Below are positions 30,879-37,072 of a stretch of DNA of 37,072 nucleotides, piece after piece. Position 1 is the stretch's first letter; each line of letters opens with the position of its first letter. Source of the DNA: Acidimicrobiaceae bacterium (GTDB lineage: Bacteria > Actinomycetota > Acidimicrobiia > Acidimicrobiales > Bog-793). The stretch lies in the NCBI GenBank assembly GCA_003159795.1, contig PLPK01000072.1, positions 635 through 37,706 on the forward strand, read 5' to 3'. A program made the position numbers and the translations under genes. Below the pieces are notes generated by a model. That model was not told the DNA's origin, did no database searches, and was given only the letters and a program-made list of their open reading frames with translations.

Positions 30879-33800
30879 TCGCGGTGACCTTCGGCGGAGC
30901 CCCCGTCCTCGCCGCCGGGCTCCTGCTCCTCGCCGGGGCGAAGGCGTGGTCCGTCTATGAGCGCCGCCGTTCGGACCGGCGCCTGGTGAGGCTGCTGGGG
31001 TCGGACTCGGCGGACGTCCGTCGGTACGCCGTCCGGTCGGTGGCGGATCCGAGCAGGCACGCCGCGACACTCCTGCGTTACCGACTCATCGAGCGCGACA
31101 ACGAGATCCTCGGGCTCCTCGCCCAGCACGTCCGCACCTGCCGGTGGTCCCGCTCGCAGTCACCGGATTGGTTGACGCTGCGGCTCTGGGCATTCGCGTT
31201 CGGTTCGCCGAACGCGGTTGCGTCGGAACCCCTGGCGCCGGATGACCCGTGGTATCTGCCGGCGGCGGAGACGGAGCGCGTGCCGGCGCGGGCGGCAGCC
31301 GGCCGGCGGGGCCCAGTCCTCGGCAGCCTCGCTCTCGATCTCGGCATCGTGGCGGGCCTCGTCTACGCCACCTGGATCGTCGGTTCGCGTTCAGGCGCCT
31401 TCACCGGGTTCCCGAAGGGTTACGACGCGTACGCCCACCTGATCACGATCCGCCTCATCCTCCACAACTTCCCGCACTTCCTCTGGAACTACGCGTGGTA
31501 CGGGGGCTTTCCCGCCTATCCCGGTTCGTATCCGCCCATCTACTCACTGTTCGTCTCGGCCGGGGTCACCGCCAGCGGTGCGACCATCGTCCAGGCGATG
31601 GACGTTGCCACGGCCGTCATGTATTCCGTCGCGATCGCCTCCTTGTACGGCTTCGTCCGGGTCCTCGGACGGAACCGGCTGATCGCGGTGGCAACGGCGG
31701 TCGTCCTGCTCTCGGCCCCGGCGCTCTGGTCGGCCTCACTGCACGCCGGGAGCTACACGCGCCTGTGCGCCATGGCGCTCGGCGACCTGGCCTCGCTCCT
31801 GGCGGCGGCCGACGCGCGGCGGCCGACGCGAATCCGGGCCGTGGGGATTGTCGTCCTCCTCGGCCTGTCCATGGCGTCGCACCCCGTGATCGGGATCCTC
31901 ATGGTCTTCCAGGTGGCATGCATCCTGACGGTCGCCGCGCAGGCGCCGTTCGAGCAGCGGATGCGAAGGCTCGCCATGGTCCTCGCCGGTGTCGCCGGCC
32001 TCTCCGCCTGGTACTACCTGCCCTACTTCATCCACCCGAGCGCCTACTACCTGCAGGCCCCGCAGCCGGCGCTCGTCACCGGCATGGCGACCCAGTTCCG
32101 CACGCTGCTCGTCGTGCCGACCGGCACGCAGCACGCCACGTCAGCGCTCGTCGCCCTCCCCGCCGTGCTCGTCCCGCTCGTCGTCGCGGTCGGGGTGTGG
32201 ATCGCGCTGCTGGTCCGGCGACCGCGGCGCGCCCGCGGGACCGGCCTCGAGGAGTCCAGCGGTCAGCCCTGGCGGGAGCGGCGCGGCCGGCTCTCGCACC
32301 CGCTCGGCGTCGCCGCGGCCTTGCTCGTCCCGGTCGCCGGGTGCCTCGCCTATGCCTTCCTGCCGCACATCCACGGGCTCCGGCTGACGATCGACGGCGT
32401 CTTCTCGCCCCAGATGCTCTCCTATGCCGTCTGGCCCCTGGCGGCGGCGCTCGGCGTCGCGGCGTGCGGCGTCGTCTCGTTGTTCCCGCCGTGGGGGGCC
32501 CGCCAGCTCGTCGGGGCCGTGATGGTGCTGCTCGCCGCGGGGTGCGCCGTCGTCTCGGTGCCACTCTTCGCGCCCGCGGCATTGAGCGACGGGGGCCCGG
32601 TGCAGACCGCGCTCATCGCCGCCACGCCGACGACACACAACACGCTGGACGAACGGATCGCGGGGACCGGCGACACCGCGACCAGGTGGTCGAACGTCGT
32701 CACGGACACGCCGATCGAGCGCGACGACTTCGCCCAGGGGATCCTCAACATCGACTACCAGGCGTTCGCCGACGACGCGCTGAACGAGGCCTCGTTCTCC
32801 CACGCCCAGCGGGCGTTCGTCATCGACTGGTACGCCATCGAGTGGCTCTACGCCCAAACCGGCCCTACGGCGAACGAGTTCTACGGGTCGCAGCCAGCCA
32901 ACTACAAGCTCCTCGAGAACATCTCCGGGACCCCCGACAGCACCTACGAGGTGCGGCACCCCTCGCCAGTGCTCTCGGCGACGTCAGCTCCGGCCGTGCT
33001 CGTCGTCGGCTCGCCGGAGAACTACTCGCTCGTCTTCGGCGACCTCGCCCTCGGCGATGTCGGGAGCGCATCGCTCATCCCTGTCCAAGGCACGCAGTAC
33101 ATCGACGACTACAGCCTCACCGAGCTCGAGCAGTTCCCGACGGTGCTGTGCTACGGGTTCTCGGCCCACAACGCCGTCTCCGCGGCCCACCTGCTCGACG
33201 CCTACGTGCGTCACGGCGGCCGCCTGGTGATGGACGTGGCGGGAGACACGTCCCTCGCCGCGGTGCTCGCCGCGGCGGCCCCACGTGCCTTTCCGGCGGG
33301 GCTCTGGGGCGCTCTCGAGGTCAGCCGCGACTGGCAGTTCCGCGCGCTGGCGGGACCGTTGACGGCGGGGGTGCGGTTCTCGCGCTTCGGACCGGCGCTT
33401 TTCGGTACGTTCCCCTGGCTCGCCGAGGTCGCCGAGCACCGCCGCCCGGGTTCGTCGGTCGTGCTCGACACGAACGGCCAGCCCCTCGTCGTCGACGGCC
33501 GGGACGGGGCGGGGACCGTCGTCATGAGCGGGATGAACCTGCCGTTCCACGCCGCGTCGTACCGCAACGCCGGCGAGGTGGGATTCCTCGTCCGCTTGAT
33601 CGAGGGGCGGCCGCCACGGCCCGCCACGGGGCCGGGCCCCCGTTACCGCGTCCGGTTCGAGGGGGCGGACGCCGTCGCCGTGCAGGTCCGCTCGGGGCCC
33701 GTGAGCGGGGTGCTCTATAAGGAGGAGGACTACCCGGACTGGCACGCCATGGTCAACGGGGTCGAGGCGCCGATCTACCCGGCCGGTCCGGCGATGATCT

Positions 33801-34027
33801 ACGTGCCGATCGCGCGTGGCGCACCCGACCAGGTGCGGATCTTCTACCGGCTTTCGCACTTCGAATATGCCTCGACGGGAATCAGCCTCGTCACGATCGT
33901 GTTGCTCGGCCTGTACGTCGTCGTCCCGGAGGCGTTGCGACGGTCGGTTCTGGAGCGGCTGTGGCGCCGCCGCCGCACCCGGGCGCCCCGCCACCCCTTC
34001 GCGCCGGAGGTCCCGGCGCGCCGCTAG
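30857..34027 (+). CDS. 1056-residue membrane protein: HEAT-like module, GT-C/PTPS-related core, ectodomain
   Basis: Residues 12-30 are a membrane helix, and 31-115 are the basic stretch plus HEAT-like module shared with the ATP-grasp ligase (L-L-G-S-D-S, R-H, E-R-D-N, L-R-L-W-A). A second helix near 158-177 precedes F-P-K-G-Y-D190-A-Y-A-H194-L and W-Y-G-G-F-P, the first-loop signature of PTPS-related/YfhO-like GT-C membrane proteins. About ten helices run to about 575. Residues about 580-1000 are an ectodomain with a Rossmann-like G-G-R-L-V-M-D-V-A-G segment and a beta region with Y-P-D-W-H-A-M-V-N-G-V. A final helix lies near 1007-1027, and the tail is basic. Lipid-linked sugar transfer is plausible but unproven. 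It ends in a CTAG shared with the convergent gene's stop. Confidence 0.8.
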   Translation: MGPVRTVIAVTFGGAPVLAAGLLLLAGAKAWSVYERRRSDRRLVRLLGSDSADVRRYAVRSVADPSRHAATLLRYRLIERDNEILGLLAQHVRTCRWSRSQSPDWLTLRLWAFAFGSPNAVASEPLAPDDPWYLPAAETERVPARAAAGRRGPVLGSLALDLGIVAGLVYATWIVGSRSGAFTGFPKGYDAYAHLITIRLILHNFPHFLWNYAWYGGFPAYPGSYPPIYSLFVSAGVTASGATIVQAMDVATAVMYSVAIASLYGFVRVLGRNRLIAVATAVVLLSAPALWSASLHAGSYTRLCAMALGDLASLLAAADARRPTRIRAVGIVVLLGLSMASHPVIGILMVFQVACILTVAAQAPFEQRMRRLAMVLAGVAGLSAWYYLPYFIHPSAYYLQAPQPALVTGMATQFRTLLVVPTGTQHATSALVALPAVLVPLVVAVGVWIALLVRRPRRARGTGLEESSGQPWRERRGRLSHPLGVAAALLVPVAGCLAYAFLPHIHGLRLTIDGVFSPQMLSYAVWPLAAALGVAACGVVSLFPPWGARQLVGAVMVLLAAGCAVVSVPLFAPAALSDGGPVQTALIAATPTTHNTLDERIAGTGDTATRWSNVVTDTPIERDDFAQGILNIDYQAFADDALNEASFSHAQRAFVIDWYAIEWLYAQTGPTANEFYGSQPANYKLLENISGTPDSTYEVRHPSPVLSATSAPAVLVVGSPENYSLVFGDLALGDVGSASLIPVQGTQYIDDYSLTELEQFPTVLCYGFSAHNAVSAAHLLDAYVRHGGRLVMDVAGDTSLAAVLAAAAPRAFPAGLWGALEVSRDWQFRALAGPLTAGVRFSRFGPALFGTFPWLAEVAEHRRPGSSVVLDTNGQPLVVDGRDGAGTVVMSGMNLPFHAASYRNAGEVGFLVRLIEGRPPRPATGPGPRYRVRFEGADAVAVQVRSGPVSGVLYKEEDYPDWHAMVNGVEAPIYPAGPAMIYVPIARGAPDQVRIFYRLSHFEYASTGISLVTIVLLGLYVVVPEALRRSVLERLWRRRRTRAPRHPFAPEVPARR

Positions 34028-34383
34028 ATGTGCTGGCGCTGGCGGGAGCGGATGTGCCGCGACGCCGCCCGTCGACGTTCGCGGTAACCGCTCCCGGCCG
34101 CGAGGAGCTCGTCGTCCTGGTCCCCGATGACGCGGGTGAGCGCGTCGCGAGCGGCCGGGTCGGTCTCGACCCGGTTGCGCCAGAGGAGAGAGGGGACGAA
34201 GCGCTCCGGGCCCTCGCGCGCCAGGGTCTCGATCGCGGCCAGGCGGGTCGCCGCCTCGGGGTCGGAGAGGGCGGCGCGCATGGCGTCGGCGTAGCGGCGT
34301 CGGCGGACGAGGACGAGCGTCGTGCAGAACACCAGGGCGACGAGGAGGACGGCGCCCGCGACGAGTTCGCGCAGCTCAGACAC
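34024..34383 (-). CDS. Small membrane protein with HEAT-like module, paralogue of 30519-30878
   Basis: This 119-residue protein has a membrane helix at about 8-26, then V-R-R-R-R-Y, then the helical module A-L-S-D-P-E-A-A-T-R-L-A-A-I-E-T-L and L-L-W-R-N-R-V-E-T-D-P. A basic C-tail rich in Arg and His follows. It aligns without gaps to the protein at 30519 over the first 75 residues. The GTG at 34383 lacks a ribosome site and has CAAGAT (34395-34390) six bases upstream, exactly as its paralogue does, so it is probably leaderless. Its stop overlaps the stop of the 1056-residue gene (CTAG at 34024-34027). The role is unknown; co-retention with its paralogue suggests non-redundant or paired function. 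Confidence 0.75.
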   Translation of the reverse strand: MSELRELVAGAVLLVALVFCTTLVLVRRRRYADAMRAALSDPEAATRLAAIETLAREGPERFVPSLLWRNRVETDPAARDALTRVIGDQDDELLAAGSGYRERRRAASRHIRSRQRQHI

Positions 34384-34389
34384 GGGACT

Positions 34390-34395
34390 ATCTTG
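34390..34395 (-). promoter_or_regulatory. -10 box of leaderless paralogue gene
   Basis: CAAGAT on the minus strand, six bases before GTG 34383, the same hexamer and spacing as at 30507. Confidence 0.45.
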
Positions 34396-34481
34396 CCCGG
34401 ATGCGGGGCCGAGTGGGCGGCCGTGCGGGCTTCCTTCGGAAGAACTTGCAAAGCGAGACCGGCGCGAGCGATCGCATTGAA

Positions 34482-34667
34482 CTACGGGTAGTCGAACGCC
34501 GCCCGATCTGGGGGGAAGGTAGCGAGGTCACTCGGCAGACCGAGCACCTCCACCAAGTCATCAATCCCTTTGACAATCGGGTACTCGTCGAGCGCAAGAT
34601 CGAAGAGCGTGTCACGGGCGAGCCAACCGAGGCGACCGACTAACACGCCGGGCGGGAAAGCCCCCAT
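34482..34667 (-). pseudogene. Coding-like remnant with atypical codon use
   Basis: This frame of about 60 residues ends with V-E-V-L-G-L-P-S-D-L-A-T-F-P-P and a TAG. It reads like the C-terminus of a real soluble protein and has many T- and A-ending codons (TTA, GGT, CGT, ATT, AAA, AGT), unlike its neighbours. It is fused out of frame to the end of the degenerate large-gene copy. I do not recognise the family. It is likely the tail of a gene whose front was lost by deletion, perhaps of foreign origin. It has no start signals of its own. Confidence 0.4.
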
Positions 34668-35311
34668 ACCAGGCGTAGTTCCAGAGCAGGTGCGGGAACT
34701 TGTCGAGCACGAGCTGGATCGTCGCGAGGCGGCTCAGCGCGTCGTAACCCTTCGGGAACGCGTTGAACGCGCCGACGCGGCGGCTGGGGCCCACATCGCG
34801 TAGCCGAGGCCTCCCGCGACGGCGAGATTGAGGCCGAATCTCCGGACCCGGGACTTGTCGGCGAGCCGGGCCGGCGGCGCGGCCGTGGCGTGCTCGTCCC
34901 CGACGCCAGTGGACCCCCGAGCCGTCTCGGGTGGTCTCGACGGGCCGCCGGTCGAACTCCGCGGTTGGAAGACCAAGGCCCACTGCCGGAGAGCCAGCCA
35001 GTCGAGCGACGGCGACCGGGACCATCGGCACCCCTCGACGTGCTCCGCAGGGCCTTGAGGTTCTCCGGATCGGTCTCGACCGAGCGGTACTGGAGCAACG
35101 TTGTGGCGTGTCGGCTCGGATCGGCCACGGAGCGGACCGCGTAACGCCGGACGTCGGCCGATTCCGACCTCAGCAGCCTTGCGAGGCGACGCTCCGACCG
35201 GCGACGCTCGAACTCGGACCACAGCTTCGCCGCGATCAACAGCACCAGCCCGATCCCAAGGGCGGGGACTCCCCCGAAGGCCAAGGCGATTACTGCGCGC
35301 ATCGGACCCAT
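34650..35311 (-). pseudogene. Frameshifted, truncated paralogue of the 1056-residue membrane protein
   Basis: From ATG 35311 the first 85-90 codons match the N-terminus of the large protein closely (M-G-P-M-R, then S-E-S-A-D-V-R-R-Y-A-V-R-S-V-A-D-P-S-R-H). Homology then moves to a second frame near 35040 (G-C-R-W-S-R-S, W-L-A-L-R-Q-W-A) and to a third near 34790 (F-P-K-G-Y-D-A-L, L-L-W-N-Y-A-W-Y-G-G-F-P-A), and stops at about 34655, equivalent to residue 220 of 1056. The helices and ectodomain are gone. DNA identity looks like roughly 70-75% by eye, so the copies parted long ago. The upstream TAGCAT promoter block is retained. Translation of the first 90 residues could still occur. Confidence 0.8.
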
Positions 35312-35341
35312 CCTGGACCGATCCTTGCCCCCTCGGCGCGG

Positions 35342-35347
35342 ATGCTA
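35342..35347 (-). promoter_or_regulatory. Retained -10 box of the degenerate copy
   Basis: TAGCAT on the minus strand followed by CCGCGCC, the same as the block before the intact gene at 30821. It lies 30 bases before ATG 35311. Confidence 0.45.
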
Positions 35348-35397
35348 AGAAACTCGTGCTGCCGGCTCGCCCACGATCCCATCGGCGAACGCGCGGC

Positions 35398-35793
35398 TCA
35401 GCCCGGGATATCGCCGCGCGCGACCCGAGAGGCGCGCACCGCGGCGACGTCGTCGGCGATCCTCTGTCGGAGCTCCGCGACCGAGTTGCACCGGAGCTGT
35501 GGGCGGATGAACTCGTCGATCTGCACGATCAGGCGCTCGCCGTACAGGTCGCCGTCGAAGTCGAGCAGATGCGCCTCGACGACGAGGCGACCCTCTTCGT
35601 CGTAGTAGGTCGGGCGCCGACCGACGGAGATCGCAGAGACGTGTCGCGTCCCGTCGGCGCGGATGACATGCCCGGCGTAGACACCGTCCTCGGGGCAGAC
35701 CTCGTCCTCCCTGGGCATGAGGTTCGCGGTCGGGAATCCGAGCTCGCGTCCGCGGTGATCCCCCTCAACCACAACCCCCTCGACGATCGGCAC
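35398..35793 (-). CDS. Stand-alone riboflavin kinase
   Basis: This 131-residue protein corresponds to the C-terminal kinase half of RibF and should phosphorylate riboflavin to FMN in the cytosol. The ATP/Mg loop G-D-H-R-G-R-E-L-G-F-P-T22-A-N24-L, the G-V-Y-A-G strand, S-V-G-R-R-P-T-Y and catalytic Glu73 in V-V-E-A-H-L-L-D-F-D-G-D-L-Y-G are all present. The FAD synthetase (FMN adenylyltransferase) half, about 180 residues in normal bacterial RibF, is absent: the frame opens just before the kinase domain, and nothing upstream on this strand resembles it. GTG 35793 has a TAGCGT box (35806-35801) seven bases upstream and no ribosome site, so leaderless expression from its own promoter is likely. 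It is therefore a genuine short gene rather than a truncated fragment. Confidence 0.88.
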   Translation of the reverse strand: MPIVEGVVVEGDHRGRELGFPTANLMPREDEVCPEDGVYAGHVIRADGTRHVSAISVGRRPTYYDEEGRLVVEAHLLDFDGDLYGERLIVQIDEFIRPQLRCNSVAELRQRIADDVAAVRASRVARGDIPG

Positions 35794-36148
35794 GTCATCG
35801 ACGCTACCAACCGGTCTCCGGGTGGCACGCCACCGGGCGGCCTCTCTCCGGCGCTCGACGCCCGGGGACCGCGGGTCCGCGGGAATGCCCGGCGGACGCA
35901 GCGGAGCCGATCGTCGCGGCGGACGCGACCTGTGCCTCCCCCACGCCGACCCGAGCAGGATTGTCGCCCCCGTGACGATTAGCGCGGCCCGGTGTCGCGA
36001 GACGCGTGTGTCGGCCCAGCGTGGCCCGGTCGGGACGGTCCGGCGAATTCATGACGGTTCGATTTCAGTTCTGTTGCGCGACTCGCTACAGTCTCGCCAA
36101 CGCAGTCCGGGGTAGCTCGGCTCGACTACGTACCAAAAGGGGGCATAC
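35794..36148. other. Intergenic region with divergent promoters
   Basis: No gene is visible in this 355-bp gap. It holds the TAGCGT box of the riboflavin kinase gene (35806-35801) and, for the binding-protein gene, a TACAGT -10 (36087-36092) with TTCAGT at -35 spacing (36064-36069). The AAGGGGG ribosome site lies at 36137-36143. The leader of the binding-protein transcript would be about 50 nt. No riboswitch pattern was recognised. Confidence 0.5.
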
Positions 36149-37072
36149 ATGCATCGCAGGATCCTGAGGTTCGGCGTTCCGCTCGTCGCGGTGGCGCTGG
36201 CGCTCGGCACATTCGGCGGAGCGGCGACTGCGATCACCTCGCACTCGTCGAAGCCGTCGTACACGATCGCGTATGAGGGTCCGCTGTCCGGCGGGAACGC
36301 CCAGCTCGGCCTCAACATGAAGTTCGCAGTCCAGCTCGCGATCAAGTGGGCGAACGAGGGCAAGACGTTTGGCAAGCTGCCCTTCAAGCTGAACTACACC
36401 GAGCAGGACGACCAGGGATCGGGCACCGTGTCGCCGACCACCGCTGAGGCCCTCGTCACCGACCCCTCGGTTGTCGCCGTCGTCGGTCCGGCGTTCTCGG
36501 GCGCGACCAAGGCAGCCGAACCGATCTTCTCGGCGGCGGACCTGGCGACGGTCAGCCCATCAGCGACCAACCCAGCGCTCGCCGACGCGGGCCACAAGAA
36601 CTTCTTCCGCGTCGTCGCTGACGACAACGCGCAGGGTCCCTACGACGCTGACTACATTGCCAAGGCCTTGAAGATCAAGTCGGTCTTCACGGTCGACGAT
36701 GACAGCTCGTACGGCTCCGGCCTCGCCGGCGCCCTCGACTCCCGGCTCAAGCACGACGGCGTGAAGGTGACGCACGAGTCCGCTCCCGGGACGACGCAGT
36801 GTCTGGCCGGCACGGGCAATGTCCAGCAGTACCCCGCGCTCGCCTCGCAGGTCGTCACCAGCAAGGCCAAACTCCTTTACTACGCGGGTTACTACTGCGA
36901 CTTCGCGCTCTTCGCCAAGGCGCTGCGCGAGGCGGGGTACAAGGGCCAACTGATGTCGGACGACGGCAGCCTCGACCCACACTACGTAAGCGAGGCCACC
37001 AAGGGCGTTGCCGACAGCACGCTCGTCACGTGTGCCTGCTCGGCGCTGTCTAACCTCGATCCTCGGGAAGCC
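36149..37072 (+). CDS. ABC-transporter substrate-binding protein, branched-chain amino-acid type, 3'-truncated by window edge
   Basis: The frame runs 308 codons from ATG 36149 to the window edge without a stop. The first 28 residues form a signal peptide (basic start, hydrophobic core A-L-A-L-G-T-F, then G-G-A-A-T-A), with no lipobox Cys. The mature part is a type-I periplasmic binding fold like LivJ/LivK: I-A-Y-E-G-P-L-S-G-G-N-A-Q-L-G near the start, V-V-G-P-A-F-S-G-A-T, A-T-V-S-P-S-A-T-N-P and V-F-T-V-D-D-D-S-S-Y-G-S-G-L. Such proteins bind leucine-type amino acids, amides or aromatic acids for uptake; the ligand is not predictable. AAGGGGG five bases upstream fixes the start. Permease and ATPase genes would be expected to the right. 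Confidence 0.93.
   Translation, partial: MHRRILRFGVPLVAVALALGTFGGAATAITSHSSKPSYTIAYEGPLSGGNAQLGLNMKFAVQLAIKWANEGKTFGKLPFKLNYTEQDDQGSGTVSPTTAEALVTDPSVVAVVGPAFSGATKAAEPIFSAADLATVSPSATNPALADAGHKNFFRVVADDNAQGPYDADYIAKALKIKSVFTVDDDSSYGSGLAGALDSRLKHDGVKVTHESAPGTTQCLAGTGNVQQYPALASQVVTSKAKLLYYAGYYCDFALFAKALREAGYKGQLMSDDGSLDPHYVSEATKGVADSTLVTCACSALSNLDPREA

Noticed and set aside
31249-33720. 823-residue second plus-strand frame inside the large membrane protein gene
   Set aside because: The Arg/Pro/Ala-rich content is typical of a frame shadow. The alternative frame has membrane helices and homology to the paralogue.
36149-36240. Lipoprotein signal on the binding protein
   Set aside because: No Cys occurs in or just after the hydrophobic segment, so lipobox processing is not supported.

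Overview
The window is high-GC, gene-dense bacterial DNA that reads as an actinobacterial chromosome. The clearest sign is the minus-strand block gcvH / FHA protein / MerR / (HPRT) / DUF151 bifunctional nuclease / MerR (21527 to 17826). It matches the order around Mycobacterium tuberculosis Rv1826-Rv1830, with an extra hypoxanthine phosphoribosyltransferase gene inserted. A split glycine decarboxylase (GcvPA + GcvPB), a Streptomyces-type mannose-1-phosphate guanylyltransferase with a degenerate mutase domain, and many TANNNT boxes 6-8 nt before start codons (leaderless transcription) fit a deep-branching actinobacterium, perhaps Acidimicrobiia. That placement is inference.

Layout. (1) 1-1214: the 3' end of a DUF1801 gene and a convergent coiled-coil gene. 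(2) 6981-1394, minus strand: five genes overlapping by 1-4 bp, encoding a processive GT2 glycosyltransferase, an exosortase-family protein, a membrane-anchored ATP-grasp ligase, a UDP-GlcNAc 2-epimerase and a HAD phosphatase. (3) 7257-13283: an AhpD-like protein diverging from an exporter cluster (MFS, MMPL, esterase) and a small SHOCT membrane protein. (4) 18311-13452, minus: merR, a PD-(D/E)XK-like protein, gcvT, gcvPA, gcvPB, behind a good promoter with a striking nested dyad at the start point. (5) 21527-18448, minus: gcvH, FHA, ftsR-like merR, hpt and the bifunctional nuclease. (6) 25178-21556, minus: a tail-anchored hypothetical, a CDP-alcohol phosphatidyltransferase and the mannose-1-phosphate guanylyltransferase. 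(7) 25311-30288: a 51-residue gene, an L,D-transpeptidase, a secreted six-hairpin-like protein with a Thr/Pro linker, and a secreted serine beta-lactamase-like hydrolase, together an envelope island. (8) 30519-35347: an inverted paralogous locus holding two small membrane proteins, a 1056-residue multi-domain membrane protein, and a frameshifted remnant of a second copy of the large gene. (9) 35398 to the end: a stand-alone riboflavin kinase and the 5' part of a branched-chain amino-acid-type binding protein gene.

The most interesting thread links regions 2 and 8. The ATP-grasp ligase, the 1056-residue protein, the two small proteins and the pseudogene all begin with the same unit: one membrane helix, a basic stretch, then a short HEAT-like helical module. 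I infer a family of membrane-tethered scaffolds tied to surface-glycan or exosortase-type protein processing. No sorting-signal substrate is encoded in the window. All coordinates and motifs were read by eye; no database search was run.
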